Origin: Bifidobacterium breve
GTDB taxonomy: Bacteria; Actinomycetota; Thermoleophilia; Solirubrobacterales; Solirubrobacteraceae
Direction of reading: 5' to 3'
Assembly: GCA_945878865.1 (NCBI GenBank)
Contig: CAMCUD010000007.1
Span: forward strand, 16,227 to 80,226
Length of the DNA: 64,000 bases
Of the stretch, positions 17,486 to 26,307 are shown in pieces. Position 1 is the first letter of the stretch, and every line of letters starts with the position of its first letter. A program made the translations under genes and the position numbers. Under the pieces are notes generated by a model that was not told the DNA's origin, did no database searches, and saw only the letters and a list, made by a program, of their open reading frames with translations.

Positions 17486-17862
17486 GGCGCGTTGGTGCCC
17501 TCGCGCCCGTAGCTGTCCTGCAAACGGACGACGTCGTCGAGGTGCGGCGTCGAGACCTCGAGGACGTCGGAGTCCTCGATCGCTTCGATCGTGTGGATCT
17601 CCCCCGGCTTGTTGCGCCACTGCGCGCCCTCGCCGACCTCGGTCGCGGTGATCTCCTCGACCGTCGGACCCTTGTGCAGGTAGAGGCGGCCCTTCAGGAC
17701 GTAGCTCGTCTCGTCCTTGCGCTCGTGGTACTGGACGGAGAGCTTGTGGCCGGCGTCGACGTGGAGGATCTTGCCGACGTAGTCGTCGGTCCAGGCCCAC
17801 CAGATCTCGTAGCCCCAGGGCTTGTCGATGCGGGTGGGGAGCTGGTCGGGGGTGATGTCCAC
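17482..17862 (-). CDS. Cupin, mannose-6-phosphate isomerase type II-like
   Basis: 126 residues, single cupin barrel. DKPWGYEIWWAW at the start is the hallmark of type II phosphomannose isomerase domains. LSVQYHERKDETSYVLKG carries the metal-binding His/Glu residues and GEIHTIEA the second His. It could interconvert mannose-6-P and fructose-6-P for GDP-mannose supply, or bind another sugar phosphate; single-domain relatives are often of unknown specificity. The GTG at 17862 is preferred because a GAGG box lies nine bases upstream; an ATG twelve codons earlier is possible. The stop overlaps the hrcA -35 box. Confidence 0.8.
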   Translation of the reverse strand: MDITPDQLPTRIDKPWGYEIWWAWTDDYVGKILHVDAGHKLSVQYHERKDETSYVLKGRLYLHKGPTVEEITATEVGEGAQWRNKPGEIHTIEAIEDSDVLEVSTPHLDDVVRLQDSYGREGTNAP

Positions 17863-17917
17863 GCGTGAAGCCTCACAAGATCGTTGCGAGAGCGGCACAG
17901 TACCGGCGCGAGAACAG

Positions 17918-18520
17918 CTACGGCTGAGGCGATGGTGTGGACGCTTCGGCGGCGCCCTCGTCGCCCGAGTCTCCCCGACGGAACGAGAGCCATGCGAAGA
18001 CAGCAGCTAGGCACGCGACACCCAGCAGGGCCCAGATGAAAACGCCACCGATCGTCGCACCGTTCTCCACGGACGCCGAGACCGCTTTCAAGGGGTTCCC
18101 TGAAGGATCGGAGCTTTGAGCATTCTCGCCCTTGACGCCCCCTTGCTCCGCGGTACCTCGGTTGGTGCCACCGGGGACCGCAGAGCCGCCAGCGCCGCTA
18201 TCGGAATCGTCGTCATCGCCACCCGTTGACGCCGCGGCCAACCCGACGACCGCAGCCCCGTCTGCTCCCGCTCCCCGTAGGCGCTCCTGCGTCTGCGCCG
18301 GTATGGCCCTCACGTTGCCACCCGGATCCTGACGACCGCCGGCACCGTCGAAGTTGTCGCTAGAGCGTGTGCCGCCCCCTTCGGGGATCGCCTCGCAATA
18401 TTGGTCAACCGCTGAGCTGCCCGGGGGAGCTTCGCATCGCTGTGCCATTGCGACACCGGGGGTAGCAGCGACGATCGCAGCCGAAAAGAGGACGAGGGTG
18501 AGGCGCGTAAGCAGTCTCAT
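17918..18520 (-). CDS. Secreted/membrane-anchored hypothetical protein
   Basis: 200 residues. Signal peptide at about 1-26 (LVLFSAAIVAATPGVAMA), then a low-complexity Gly/Asp/Ser-rich region with two cysteines (RCEAPPG, YCEAIPEGG), and one C-terminal transmembrane segment at about 158-178 (GGVFIWALLGVACLAAVFAW) followed by a short charged tail. No domain recognised. It starts nine bases after the ligase-like gene and probably belongs to the sigma factor-ligase operon. The topology (signal, linker, one TM, short tail) resembles the 121-residue protein at 45835. Confidence 0.7.
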   Translation of the reverse strand: MRLLTRLTLVLFSAAIVAATPGVAMAQRCEAPPGSSAVDQYCEAIPEGGGTRSSDNFDGAGGRQDPGGNVRAIPAQTQERLRGAGADGAAVVGLAAASTGGDDDDSDSGAGGSAVPGGTNRGTAEQGGVKGENAQSSDPSGNPLKAVSASVENGATIGGVFIWALLGVACLAAVFAWLSFRRGDSGDEGAAEASTPSPQP

Positions 18521-18529
18521 CGGAGAGAA

Positions 18530-20449
18530 CTACGTACTGCCGTCGGACTTCCTGACAGGCCGCGGAGCGAAGAACTCGCCGAGAGGACGAAGCTCACGAG
18601 CGCGCCGGTACGCGGCGAGTGCATCACGGGCACGTCCACGGCGTGCTTCGACGCGGGCCAAAAGGAGCGGTATGCGCCAGTCCTGTGGCGCCCTTGTCTG
18701 CGCCCGACGCAGATCGTCGGCGGCGGCCCCGAACTCCCGAAGGCGCTCGAACACAAGCGCTCGCTGGACGAGAGGCGATGACGCCCAGGGTTGCGTGTCG
18801 ACGGCGTCCTGCGCCTTGACACGCGCGGCCAGTAAGTCACCACGGGCAAAGGCCGCGCGGCTCTGACGGATAGACGAGGTCGACACCAACCCAGGCAGCT
18901 GAAGCAAGCAAAGCAGGAGCGCAGCAATTCCGAGGCCACCTCTCACCGCCCAAGGAAGGCCTCCAATCGGCCGACCCGTCGCCGCCATCGCAGATCCCAC
19001 AAGGACCAGTGCCAGAACAGCGACGGCAGTCGACTCCCAAAGCCAGTCAACGCCAGCACCGAAGAAGAAGGCCGCACACGCCCCGGCCGCACCGGCGATC
19101 GCGCCCCGACTGGATGGTTCTCGTTGTGCGACCAGAGCGACGATGAGCGCCCATATCACGCCGCCAAGCAGCATGAGCACGGTGATCAACCCAATCACGC
19201 CGAGTTCGGCTAAAGACTCCAGGTAAAGGGAATGGGCGTCACGTACGAACTCACGCAGGGTCCCTTCCCGGTTCCAGGTGTACTCGAAGGTCCCAGCCCC
19301 CGTGCCCTTCAGGATGTGCCGGTTCGCCTCGTGCAACGCGACATCCCACATCGCGTATCGGCTGCCGTTCAGGCTTCGCAGTCGCTCCGATGGGTCAGAA
19401 GACTGCGTGTTTCGAACGTCGGTGAACTGATCCCACGCGGTCGGTCCGAAGGTTGCGGCCGCCAGCGCTAGCGCGACGAGCGCGGTCGTTCCTCCCGCGG
19501 TCCATGCAATCCGGCCCTCGCGCGCGGGCAACCGCAAGCGATCTAGTCCGTACCGGCCCGTCAGCCATCCGACCAGTAGACCCGTGGCGGCGGCCGCGAG
19601 CACAACGGCTAGGACGGTTCCTGCGCCCGCATCGCCCTGGCCCCGCGCGATCTCGGCTGCTCCACGGATCGCTAAGACGACAGCCAGTCCGCCTGTCCCA
19701 GCAATGACCGCATGCACGACCAGCGTCACGCGGTTGCGACTGGCGCAGAAGAGAACCAGCAGTCCGAGCACCGTTCCTCCGAGAGACGCCCGCGAGTACG
19801 TGAGGTAGCTCGTGCCGACCGCCACGGGGACGACCGCGAGCGCGAACCCACGTGTCGCGCCGCGTCGCGCGTGAGCGCTCCAAGCGAGGCACAGTGCCGT
19901 TGTCATGCCGGCCCACGCCCCCACAGCGTTCCAGTAACCGAATGGGTAGCTCAGCCGGTTGTGCCCGAATGCCTGTGCGACAACGTCCCGGCCAAAGGTG
20001 CCGGGGAAGAGCCGGCTACCGAGCGCGAGACAACACACCACGGCGGCTGCCAACGTCGCGCCGGCAATCGCGGACTGCCACGTCTCTCGGCCGAGTGCCG
20101 TGGCGACCAGCAGCACCACGCCAAGATGGGCTCCGATGCGCGCAACCTCCACAAGCGTGCGCTCGTCGTCGGACGTCCATGCGAGGCTCAGTGCCGACCA
20201 TGCTCCCATTGAGAGGAGCGCGGCTATAACGACCCATCCCGGCGTCGACGGCATCGTGCGCGGAAGTGCACCTGCCAGCGCCCCGAGCGCCAGACCCCAC
20301 CAGAGGACGACCGCGAACTCCTGCCGAATGACGACGTCGTACGCCCCCTGCTCGAGCGCCAGCAAGATCACGACGCCGAACGTCACGAGCAACGTCACGG
20401 CCTGTCGCGTCCGCACCGTCCGATCATCTCGTTCCGGGACGGTGGCCAC
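18530..20449 (-). CDS. O-antigen ligase-like (Wzy_C) membrane protein with TPR-like tail
   Basis: About 639 residues, with around twelve hydrophobic segments in the first 500. The Wzy_C signature is visible: RYAMWDVALHEA, GTGAGTFEYTW and VRDAHSLYLESLAELGVIGL, with the conserved His. Such proteins ligate or polymerise undecaprenyl-linked glycans at the outer membrane face. The last 120 residues form helix-pair repeats (FARGDLLAARVKAQDAV, LVFERLREFGAAADDLRRA), i.e. a TPR-like tail. GTG at 20449 is used because the frame upstream overlaps the sigma-factor gene. It lies 26 bases after that gene. Confidence 0.82.
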   Translation of the reverse strand: MATVPERDDRTVRTRQAVTLLVTFGVVILLALEQGAYDVVIRQEFAVVLWWGLALGALAGALPRTMPSTPGWVVIAALLSMGAWSALSLAWTSDDERTLVEVARIGAHLGVVLLVATALGRETWQSAIAGATLAAAVVCCLALGSRLFPGTFGRDVVAQAFGHNRLSYPFGYWNAVGAWAGMTTALCLAWSAHARRGATRGFALAVVPVAVGTSYLTYSRASLGGTVLGLLVLFCASRNRVTLVVHAVIAGTGGLAVVLAIRGAAEIARGQGDAGAGTVLAVVLAAAATGLLVGWLTGRYGLDRLRLPAREGRIAWTAGGTTALVALALAAATFGPTAWDQFTDVRNTQSSDPSERLRSLNGSRYAMWDVALHEANRHILKGTGAGTFEYTWNREGTLREFVRDAHSLYLESLAELGVIGLITVLMLLGGVIWALIVALVAQREPSSRGAIAGAAGACAAFFFGAGVDWLWESTAVAVLALVLVGSAMAATGRPIGGLPWAVRGGLGIAALLLCLLQLPGLVSTSSIRQSRAAFARGDLLAARVKAQDAVDTQPWASSPLVQRALVFERLREFGAAADDLRRAQTRAPQDWRIPLLLARVEARRGRARDALAAYRRARELRPLGEFFAPRPVRKSDGST

Positions 20450-20475
20450 GACAAGAAGAATGTCAGACGCACGCG

Positions 20476-21003
20476 TCAGCGATTGGTCTCGGCAGACGCT
20501 GCCAACGTCCGGAGTCGGCGCAAGGCACGAGAGATGATCTGGTGGACGTTGGCCTCCGAGAGCCCGAGGTTGCCGGCGATCTCTCGCGCGGACAGGTCTG
20601 CGCCGTATCGCAAGGCGAGGACGTGCCGATCGCGTTCTCCGAGTTGCGCTAGCCAAGCGAGGAGTCCGTCGAAGGCGAGTTCGCGGGCGAGAGGATCGTC
20701 GACGGTGGCAAGGGAGTCGATCAGCGCTGGGTGCTCGTCAGTCGACACGGTGGCTCGGTGCTTCTGACGTCGATAGTGATCCGTAAGCGCGTTGCGGGCG
20801 ATCGCGAGCACCCACGTCCTCTCGCTCGCAAGCGATGGATCAAAGCGAGACCAGGCCTTGATCACCCGCTCAAATGTCGCGGACGTGAGATCTTCGGCGG
20901 TTTCGCGATCAACTGAATACGCCAGAAAGGCGTAGACCGCTCTCGAATGTGCACGGTAGACGCGCCGAAGATCCTCGTCGGGTTGGTTGCGTTTCCGGCC
21001 CAT
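20476..21003 (-). CDS. ECF-type RNA polymerase sigma factor
   Basis: 175 residues. Region 2 is visible as RAVYAFLAYSVDRETAEDLTS and region 4 as LGERDRHVLALRYGADLSAREIAG with a following helix-turn-helix (LGLSEANVHQIISRAL). No region 1.1 or 3, so a minimal ECF sigma. A TGAGGG box immediately precedes the ATG. It is followed by the ligase gene and a membrane hypothetical in the same operon, and is divergent from the GT4 gene at 21079. No recognisable anti-sigma gene is adjacent. It may switch on part of the glycan locus. Confidence 0.9.
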   Translation of the reverse strand: MGRKRNQPDEDLRRVYRAHSRAVYAFLAYSVDRETAEDLTSATFERVIKAWSRFDPSLASERTWVLAIARNALTDHYRRQKHRATVSTDEHPALIDSLATVDDPLARELAFDGLLAWLAQLGERDRHVLALRYGADLSAREIAGNLGLSEANVHQIISRALRRLRTLAASAETNR

Positions 21004-21078
21004 CCCTCAGAGCTTCTCAATGGCCCGTACGGGTACCACTCGACACGTTGTGGACACAGTCGAAACACTACGGCGCGG

Positions 21079-22293
21079 ATGCGCGTCCAGATCTGGTCCT
21101 ACAACTACGCACCGGAGCCTCAGGGCATCGCGCCGTTGAGCGCAATGCTGGCCGAGGGTCTGCGTGATCGCGGGCACGAGATCACCGTGGTTTCGGGTCA
21201 TCCCCACTACCCGGAACCCGTTTGGGGGAGGCGCGCGCGGCCTTACCGAGAGCGCCGCAATGGCATCCCGGTCTTGCGTCTGCCCCTGTGGGCCGGGCGC
21301 GACTCAAGCTTCGCCCGGATGCGGCAAGACCTGTCGTTCACCGCAGCGCAGAGTCTGATCGCGCCAATCCTGCCAGCAGCCGACGTCGTGGTTGCGGTCA
21401 CGCCCTCGTTCCCAGCAGTGGGACCTGCGATGGCCTTCTCCTACGCGCGTCGTATCCCGTGGGTCATGTGGCTGCAAGACATCGCCACCGACGGCGCAGT
21501 CACGACCGGTCAGCTGGCCGAGGACAGCCCGATCCTGAAGGCTGCTCGCGCTTTTGAGCGTCGGTCGTACGCGTCGGCCGATCGCATCGTGGTGATTTCC
21601 GAAGCCTTCCGAGACAATCTCAGAAGCAAAGGGGTTCCGGACCAGAAGATCGTCAGGATCTTTAACCCCACCAGCCGGGTTGCGGCTCGCCCGAACGACA
21701 TCCGTGAGTTGCGCTCGGCCCCGCCACAGATTCTTGCGATGGGCAACATCGGCCATTCGCAGGGCCTCGACCGAATCGTCGATGCCTTCCAAGCCAGCGA
21801 CGCCCTAGCGCGGCTCGACGCACGTCTTGTCATTGCCGGCAGCGGCGTGGCCGCACCGGAGGTCAGGGCGCGCGTCACGTCCGACAGGATCGAGATGACA
21901 GGGGTTCTCTACGGGGCAGAGCTCGAGCCGGTGCTGCGTTCGACCTCCCTAGGACTCGTCAGTCAGCGGGCGGACATCGCCGAGTTCAACTTGCCCTCAA
22001 AGCTCATGAACTACATGTCGTACGGGATCCCCGTGCTGGCATCCGTTCGACTCGGGTCCGAGACGGGGAATATCGTCGAGGTCTCGGGTGCTGGCTGGGT
22101 GACAGACGCCGCCGACCCGACAGAGTTTGCGACCACTGCGGCGGCGGTTCTGGGTGATACCGACGGCTTGTCCGCAACCGGCCAGCGCGGGTTTCACTTT
22201 GCACAGCAGCAGTTCGACCCAGCGGCCGTTGCGGCGCACTTTGAGCGCGTGTTGTTGGAAGCAGTTACCTCAAACAGACACGCCGCCCGTTGA
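21079..22293 (+). CDS. Glycosyltransferase family 4 (WbuB-like)
   Basis: 404 residues, GT-B fold. The N-terminus VQIWSYNYAPEPQGIAPLS and the donor-site region (SYGIPVLASV, then GAGWVTDAADP) match WbuB/WcaI-type amino-sugar transferases. It probably transfers a hexosamine such as L-FucNAc or GlcNAc during repeat-unit assembly. The ATG at 21079 is chosen over an upstream frame that overlaps the divergent sigma-factor gene. The 75-base intergenic region contains a ten-base palindrome CCCGTACGGG at 21024-21033, a possible operator. Confidence 0.88.
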   Translation: MRVQIWSYNYAPEPQGIAPLSAMLAEGLRDRGHEITVVSGHPHYPEPVWGRRARPYRERRNGIPVLRLPLWAGRDSSFARMRQDLSFTAAQSLIAPILPAADVVVAVTPSFPAVGPAMAFSYARRIPWVMWLQDIATDGAVTTGQLAEDSPILKAARAFERRSYASADRIVVISEAFRDNLRSKGVPDQKIVRIFNPTSRVAARPNDIRELRSAPPQILAMGNIGHSQGLDRIVDAFQASDALARLDARLVIAGSGVAAPEVRARVTSDRIEMTGVLYGAELEPVLRSTSLGLVSQRADIAEFNLPSKLMNYMSYGIPVLASVRLGSETGNIVEVSGAGWVTDAADPTEFATTAAAVLGDTDGLSATGQRGFHFAQQQFDPAAVAAHFERVLLEAVTSNRHAAR

Positions 22294-24344
22294 ACGCGCT
22301 GCGCCTCGGATACAGCCTCCTGACCGTGCGGCCTGGGCACATCGGAGGCGCTGAGACATATGTGCAGGGCCTTCTGTCGGCACTCGCGCGTCGAGACGAC
22401 ATTGAGACGATTGCGATTCTCGCGAACCGCGAAGTGGAACGGGCGTACGGCGGTATCGTCGACGACCGCATCAGTCTCCGCCGAGTTGGTGGCATGGAAC
22501 CGACCGGCTCGAACGCAGTCCGCGCCGCGCGCCTCGTCCGGGGACTTGCGCGGCCAGCACGGCTGATTGACGCGCCCACTCGTGACGTCGACGTCGTGCA
22601 CTTCCCTGTCGCCGTTGGGATTCCGGAGCCTCGTGTCCCATGGGCAGTCACCCTTCATGATGTCGCGCATCACGCGGTGCCCGAGCACTTCACGCGGGCG
22701 GAACACGCCTACCGCGCCCTGGCCTATGACCGGTCGGCGCGTCGCGCGAACCTTGTGATCACCGTGAGCGAGCACGCCCGAGGCCAGATCATTGAGTACC
22801 TGGGGATCGCCCCCGAGAAGGTTCTCGCGGTACACCACGGCATTGATCTCGAGCGATACCGCCCGGCACCGGTCGAGACCGACGAGCAGATCCTCGCCGC
22901 GCTCGTGCTCCCCGACCGATTCGTCTACTACCCGGCGAACATGTGGCCGCACAAGAACCATCTGGCCCTCGTCGAAGCCATCGCCCATCTCGCAGATCGC
23001 GATCTGCACCTGGTCCTCACCGGGCAGACCTACGGCCGAGACGGCGAACTGGCGGATGCAGCGAGGCGCGCCGGCGTAGCGGACCGCATCCACCACCTTG
23101 GATACGTGTCTGCGTCAGCGGTTCCGGCGCTGTATCGCAAGTGTCTCGGAATGGTCTTCCCGTCGCTGTTCGAGGGCTTCGGTAGTCCACCACTCGAAGC
23201 CATGGCATGCGGTGCCCCGGTCGCCGCCAGCTCCGCCGGCTCGCTTCCTGAGGTCCTTGGTGAGGCTGCACTCACCTTCGACCCGACTGCGCCGGACGCG
23301 ATCGCAGCCGTGATCGATCGGCTCGCTGCAGATGAAGCGCTGCGAGCAAAGCTCGCAGCCGCCGGCCCGCTGCAGGCGAGTTCGTTCACCTGGGAACGTT
23401 CAGCCGATCGGCACGCCGACGCTTACCGGACACTGATCACGCAAGACGAGAGTTCACGGTTCCAGCAGAACTCCACGGGTATGATCCGCGCCTTGCCGTC
23501 GTCACTTCGCACCGTGCTCAGCCGCAGCGGAACCGCGCCGAAGCCGGATCCCGTTGCGGAGAACCCGTACGCAGCGGGGACCCACCAGAGCCCGCACTGG
23601 ATCGTCCGGTATCCGCACCAGAAGCGTTTCGCGCTCGCGGTGAAAGCGATGGCGCCCACGGCGGGGCTTCGCATCCTGGACTACGGCGCAGGCGACGGTT
23701 ATCTCTTCACGGCCCTCGCCGATGCGCACCCCAAACTCGAGATGGACGCGGTCGGTTACGAGCCAGTCCCGAAGTACGCCGACCTCTTCCGCAGCAGCCC
23801 GCGACCGGCGTCGCGCCTAAACATCGAGTTGTTGACGAACCTGGATGAGGCTGCAGCGCAGTCCTTCGACGTCATCACATGCATGGCCGTCCTGGAGCAT
23901 CTGCCCCTTCCCGAACGTCAACGCTTCTACGAGACATGTGAGCGCCTTCTCCGTCCGGGCGGGCGCGTCGTCATCGAGGTGCCCGTGGAGCTTGGGCCCA
24001 GCGTCGTCGTGAAGGATCTCGGACGAAAGATCCTGAAGGGGCGAGAGTTCGAGAATCCACCCAAGCAGATGCTCGCCCTCGCGGTCGGGCAACGGATGTT
24101 TGACCCCGCTCGCTTTGACCCTGACAGCAACAGCACGTGGATCCAGGATCACGAGGGCTTCGACTACCGCCTATTCGCGCGCGAGCTCAATCGACGGTTC
24201 CGAGTCATCGATACATTCGGGACGCCTCTACCGAAACTGCCGCCCTGGCTCGGCAACCAAGAGGTGTTCTTTGTCTTTGAGATTCGGTCGGAGGCCGAGC
24301 GCGCGCAGCGGCGTGCGGACGAGGCTTCGAGCACGCCTGAGTAG
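22290..24344 (+). CDS. Glycosyltransferase family 4 fused to class I methyltransferase
   Basis: 684 residues, TTG start overlapping the previous stop (TTGA). Residues 1 to about 385 are a GT-B enzyme: GGAETYVQGLL near the N-terminus, FPSLFEGFGSPPLEAMACG (donor site) and AASSAGSLPEV. After a short Ser/Gln-rich junction (about 388-397), residues 398-684 form a SAM methyltransferase: ILDYGAGDGYLFTALA, FDVITCMAVLEHLP and LRPGGRVVIEVPVEL. No stop interrupts the frame. An internal ATG at 23481 could also start the methyltransferase alone. The likely role is glycosylation plus capping or methylation of the same acceptor. Confidence 0.88.
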   Translation: MNALRLGYSLLTVRPGHIGGAETYVQGLLSALARRDDIETIAILANREVERAYGGIVDDRISLRRVGGMEPTGSNAVRAARLVRGLARPARLIDAPTRDVDVVHFPVAVGIPEPRVPWAVTLHDVAHHAVPEHFTRAEHAYRALAYDRSARRANLVITVSEHARGQIIEYLGIAPEKVLAVHHGIDLERYRPAPVETDEQILAALVLPDRFVYYPANMWPHKNHLALVEAIAHLADRDLHLVLTGQTYGRDGELADAARRAGVADRIHHLGYVSASAVPALYRKCLGMVFPSLFEGFGSPPLEAMACGAPVAASSAGSLPEVLGEAALTFDPTAPDAIAAVIDRLAADEALRAKLAAAGPLQASSFTWERSADRHADAYRTLITQDESSRFQQNSTGMIRALPSSLRTVLSRSGTAPKPDPVAENPYAAGTHQSPHWIVRYPHQKRFALAVKAMAPTAGLRILDYGAGDGYLFTALADAHPKLEMDAVGYEPVPKYADLFRSSPRPASRLNIELLTNLDEAAAQSFDVITCMAVLEHLPLPERQRFYETCERLLRPGGRVVIEVPVELGPSVVVKDLGRKILKGREFENPPKQMLALAVGQRMFDPARFDPDSNSTWIQDHEGFDYRLFARELNRRFRVIDTFGTPLPKLPPWLGNQEVFFVFEIRSEAERAQRRADEASSTPE

Positions 24345-24351
24345 GCGCGCG

Positions 24352-25590
24352 ATGGATCCCCTGCGCGTACTGCACCTCACCACCGAGCTGCCTCACCCGA
24401 TGGGCGTAAGCGGCGGCTCTGTTCGGCAGTTTCGTCTCTTCTCCGCGCTTGCCCAGCTCGGCGCTGAGATCGTCGTCGTGGCCCCCGTGACAAAGCGGGA
24501 ACACGAGGAGCTCAATCCCGAGGAGACGCTGCGCGACGCCGGCGTGAGGCTCGTGGCAACTCCGCGAAGGGCACGGAGAGAACTTGAGGCTGCGGCCGCC
24601 TTGGTGCGCCGCCCGTCGCTGGCGCTCCGTGCCTCTCGTATACCTATCCACGGACTCCAGACCGAGATGCTGGCAATCGACATGGAAGGACCGGCCCGCG
24701 GTGCCTTGTCGCAGATGCCGGATGTCGTCACGATCGAACACGACTATGCGATCAGCCTCGCTGACCTGCTCCCGGCTTCTGTTCCGAAAGTCCTCACACT
24801 CCAGAACGTGACACCTGAGTACTACCGGGTGCGCGCCGCCGACACGCGGGGAGTCCAAGGCCTCGTCAACCGCAGGGCGTCCGCGATGGCCGAGCGGTAT
24901 ATCAGTGCGCGCCTTGGACAGTTTCGTCAGCTCATCGCCGTCTCAGACGACGATGCCCGTCTTGTCCGCAAGCTCACGAGTGCACCGGTCTCCGTGATTC
25001 CGAACGGAACTGATACGGCGCGCGAGCACCAAGAGCTGTCACGGATGAGCGGCGCCCCACCGACCGTCCTATTCACAGGAACAATGAATCACCCTCCGAA
25101 CCACGAGGGTGCTTTGTGGTTCCATCGAGAGATCTGGCCGCTGATTTCTCAGGCCGAACCCGAGGCGCGCCTCGTGATTGTCGGTCGCCAGCCGCAGGAG
25201 GAACTGATGCGGCTGGCACAGGCCGACCCGCGCGTCGAGGTGACCGGCGCTGTCCCCGACATGGCCCCCTACTACGAGCGTGCGACGGTGGCCATCGCTC
25301 CACTTCGGTCGGGCAGCGGCACGCGCCTCAAGATCCTCGACGCCTTCGCCGCCCGGCGGCCGGTCGTCTCGACGACCATCGGATGCGAGGGCCTCGAAGT
25401 GTCCAATGACGAGCACCTCCTCATCGCCGACGACCCACGCACCTTCGCGGCACGAACGCTGGAGTTGCTAGGAGACGAGGCGCACAGAGCGCGGCTTGCC
25501 GATGCAGGCCGGCGGCTCGTCGCTGAGCGATATGACTGGTCTGCGCTTGCCGCTCAGTTCGAGCACCTGCTCAGATCTGCATCGACCTGA
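24352..25590 (+). CDS. Glycosyltransferase family 4
   Basis: 412 residues, GT-B fold. VLHLTTELPHPMGVSGGSVRQ at the N-terminus, LTLQNVTPEYYR mid-protein, and PLRSGSGTRLKILDAFAA then VVSTTIGCEGLE as the donor-binding region typical of GT1/GT4. The ATG at 24352 lies seven bases after the fusion gene; the longer upstream frame overlaps that gene and is low complexity. The third consecutive GT4 in this + strand operon (21079-25590). It ends with no spacer against the convergent SDR gene. Confidence 0.88.
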   Translation: MDPLRVLHLTTELPHPMGVSGGSVRQFRLFSALAQLGAEIVVVAPVTKREHEELNPEETLRDAGVRLVATPRRARRELEAAAALVRRPSLALRASRIPIHGLQTEMLAIDMEGPARGALSQMPDVVTIEHDYAISLADLLPASVPKVLTLQNVTPEYYRVRAADTRGVQGLVNRRASAMAERYISARLGQFRQLIAVSDDDARLVRKLTSAPVSVIPNGTDTAREHQELSRMSGAPPTVLFTGTMNHPPNHEGALWFHREIWPLISQAEPEARLVIVGRQPQEELMRLAQADPRVEVTGAVPDMAPYYERATVAIAPLRSGSGTRLKILDAFAARRPVVSTTIGCEGLEVSNDEHLLIADDPRTFAARTLELLGDEAHRARLADAGRRLVAERYDWSALAAQFEHLLRSAST

Positions 25591-26307
25591 TCACTCGGTC
25601 GACAGGCGCGCCATGACGCCCCCGTCAACCACGATGGTCTCTCCGGTGATGAAGCTCGATCGCTCCCCATCCAGAAGGAAGGAGACGGCCTCGGCGATCT
25701 CCTTGGGCGCACCCAGACGCCGCTGCGGGGTGCGCTCTCGAAGCACGCGCTCCGGGTCGCCCGTTACGTGCCTCGCGAAACCGAGACGAAGCGCCGCAGT
25801 ATCGACCGCTCCGGGCGCAACGCAGTTCACCCTGACGCCTTGCCCGGCAAGCTCCAGGGCCGCCGCGCGGGTGAACGCCACGAGGCCACCCTTGCTGGCA
25901 GCGTACGGCGCGACGTTGGCCGAAGTCGCGAGGGCGTGTACAGACGAAATGTTCACAACGGCGCCACCGACAGTTGCAAGCCTTGAGGCGGCCTCGCGCA
26001 CTGCCACAAAAGGGGCGCGAAGGTTAACCGCCAGGACGGCATCCCACTCTTGCGGTGTCGTCTCCAACAAACCTGCTGCGTGCTGAACGGCCGCATTGTT
26101 GACAAGACCGTCGATGCGGGGCAAGTCGGCGAGCGCGTCGGCCAAGGCGGTGCTGTCCGCCACGTCGGCAACTCGCGTCTCCCACGGGACGGTCGCGCTC
26201 GCGACTTGATCGATCCCGACGACACTCCAGCCTGTCTCAAAGAGGAGTTCACAGACGGCTCGCCCGATGCCCTGCGCCGCACCAGTCACCACGGCAACCG
26301 GCGTCAT
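25591..26307 (-). CDS. SDR-family NAD(P)-dependent oxidoreductase
   Basis: 238 residues. TGAAQGIG cofactor motif (8-15), NNAA at about 70, catalytic Ser in NISSVHA, and YAASK as the Tyr/Lys pair; the C-terminus FITGETIVVDGG is typical of classical SDRs. The closest named families are 3-oxoacyl-ACP and sugar-alcohol dehydrogenases; the substrate cannot be read from sequence. It is the last gene of a five-gene minus-strand module (29662-25591) with a 2-hydroxyacid dehydrogenase, a cytidylyltransferase, a cyclase-family protein and an epimerase. It overlaps the upstream gene by 4 bases. Confidence 0.9.
   Translation of the reverse strand: MTPVAVVTGAAQGIGRAVCELLFETGWSVVGIDQVASATVPWETRVADVADSTALADALADLPRIDGLVNNAAVQHAAGLLETTPQEWDAVLAVNLRAPFVAVREAASRLATVGGAVVNISSVHALATSANVAPYAASKGGLVAFTRAAALELAGQGVRVNCVAPGAVDTAALRLGFARHVTGDPERVLRERTPQRRLGAPKEIAEAVSFLLDGERSSFITGETIVVDGGVMARLSTE

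Noticed and set aside
23481..24344. Methyltransferase as a separate gene from the ATG at 23481
   Set aside because: The frame is continuous with the upstream GT4 and no stop separates them, so a fusion is simpler; internal initiation remains possible.
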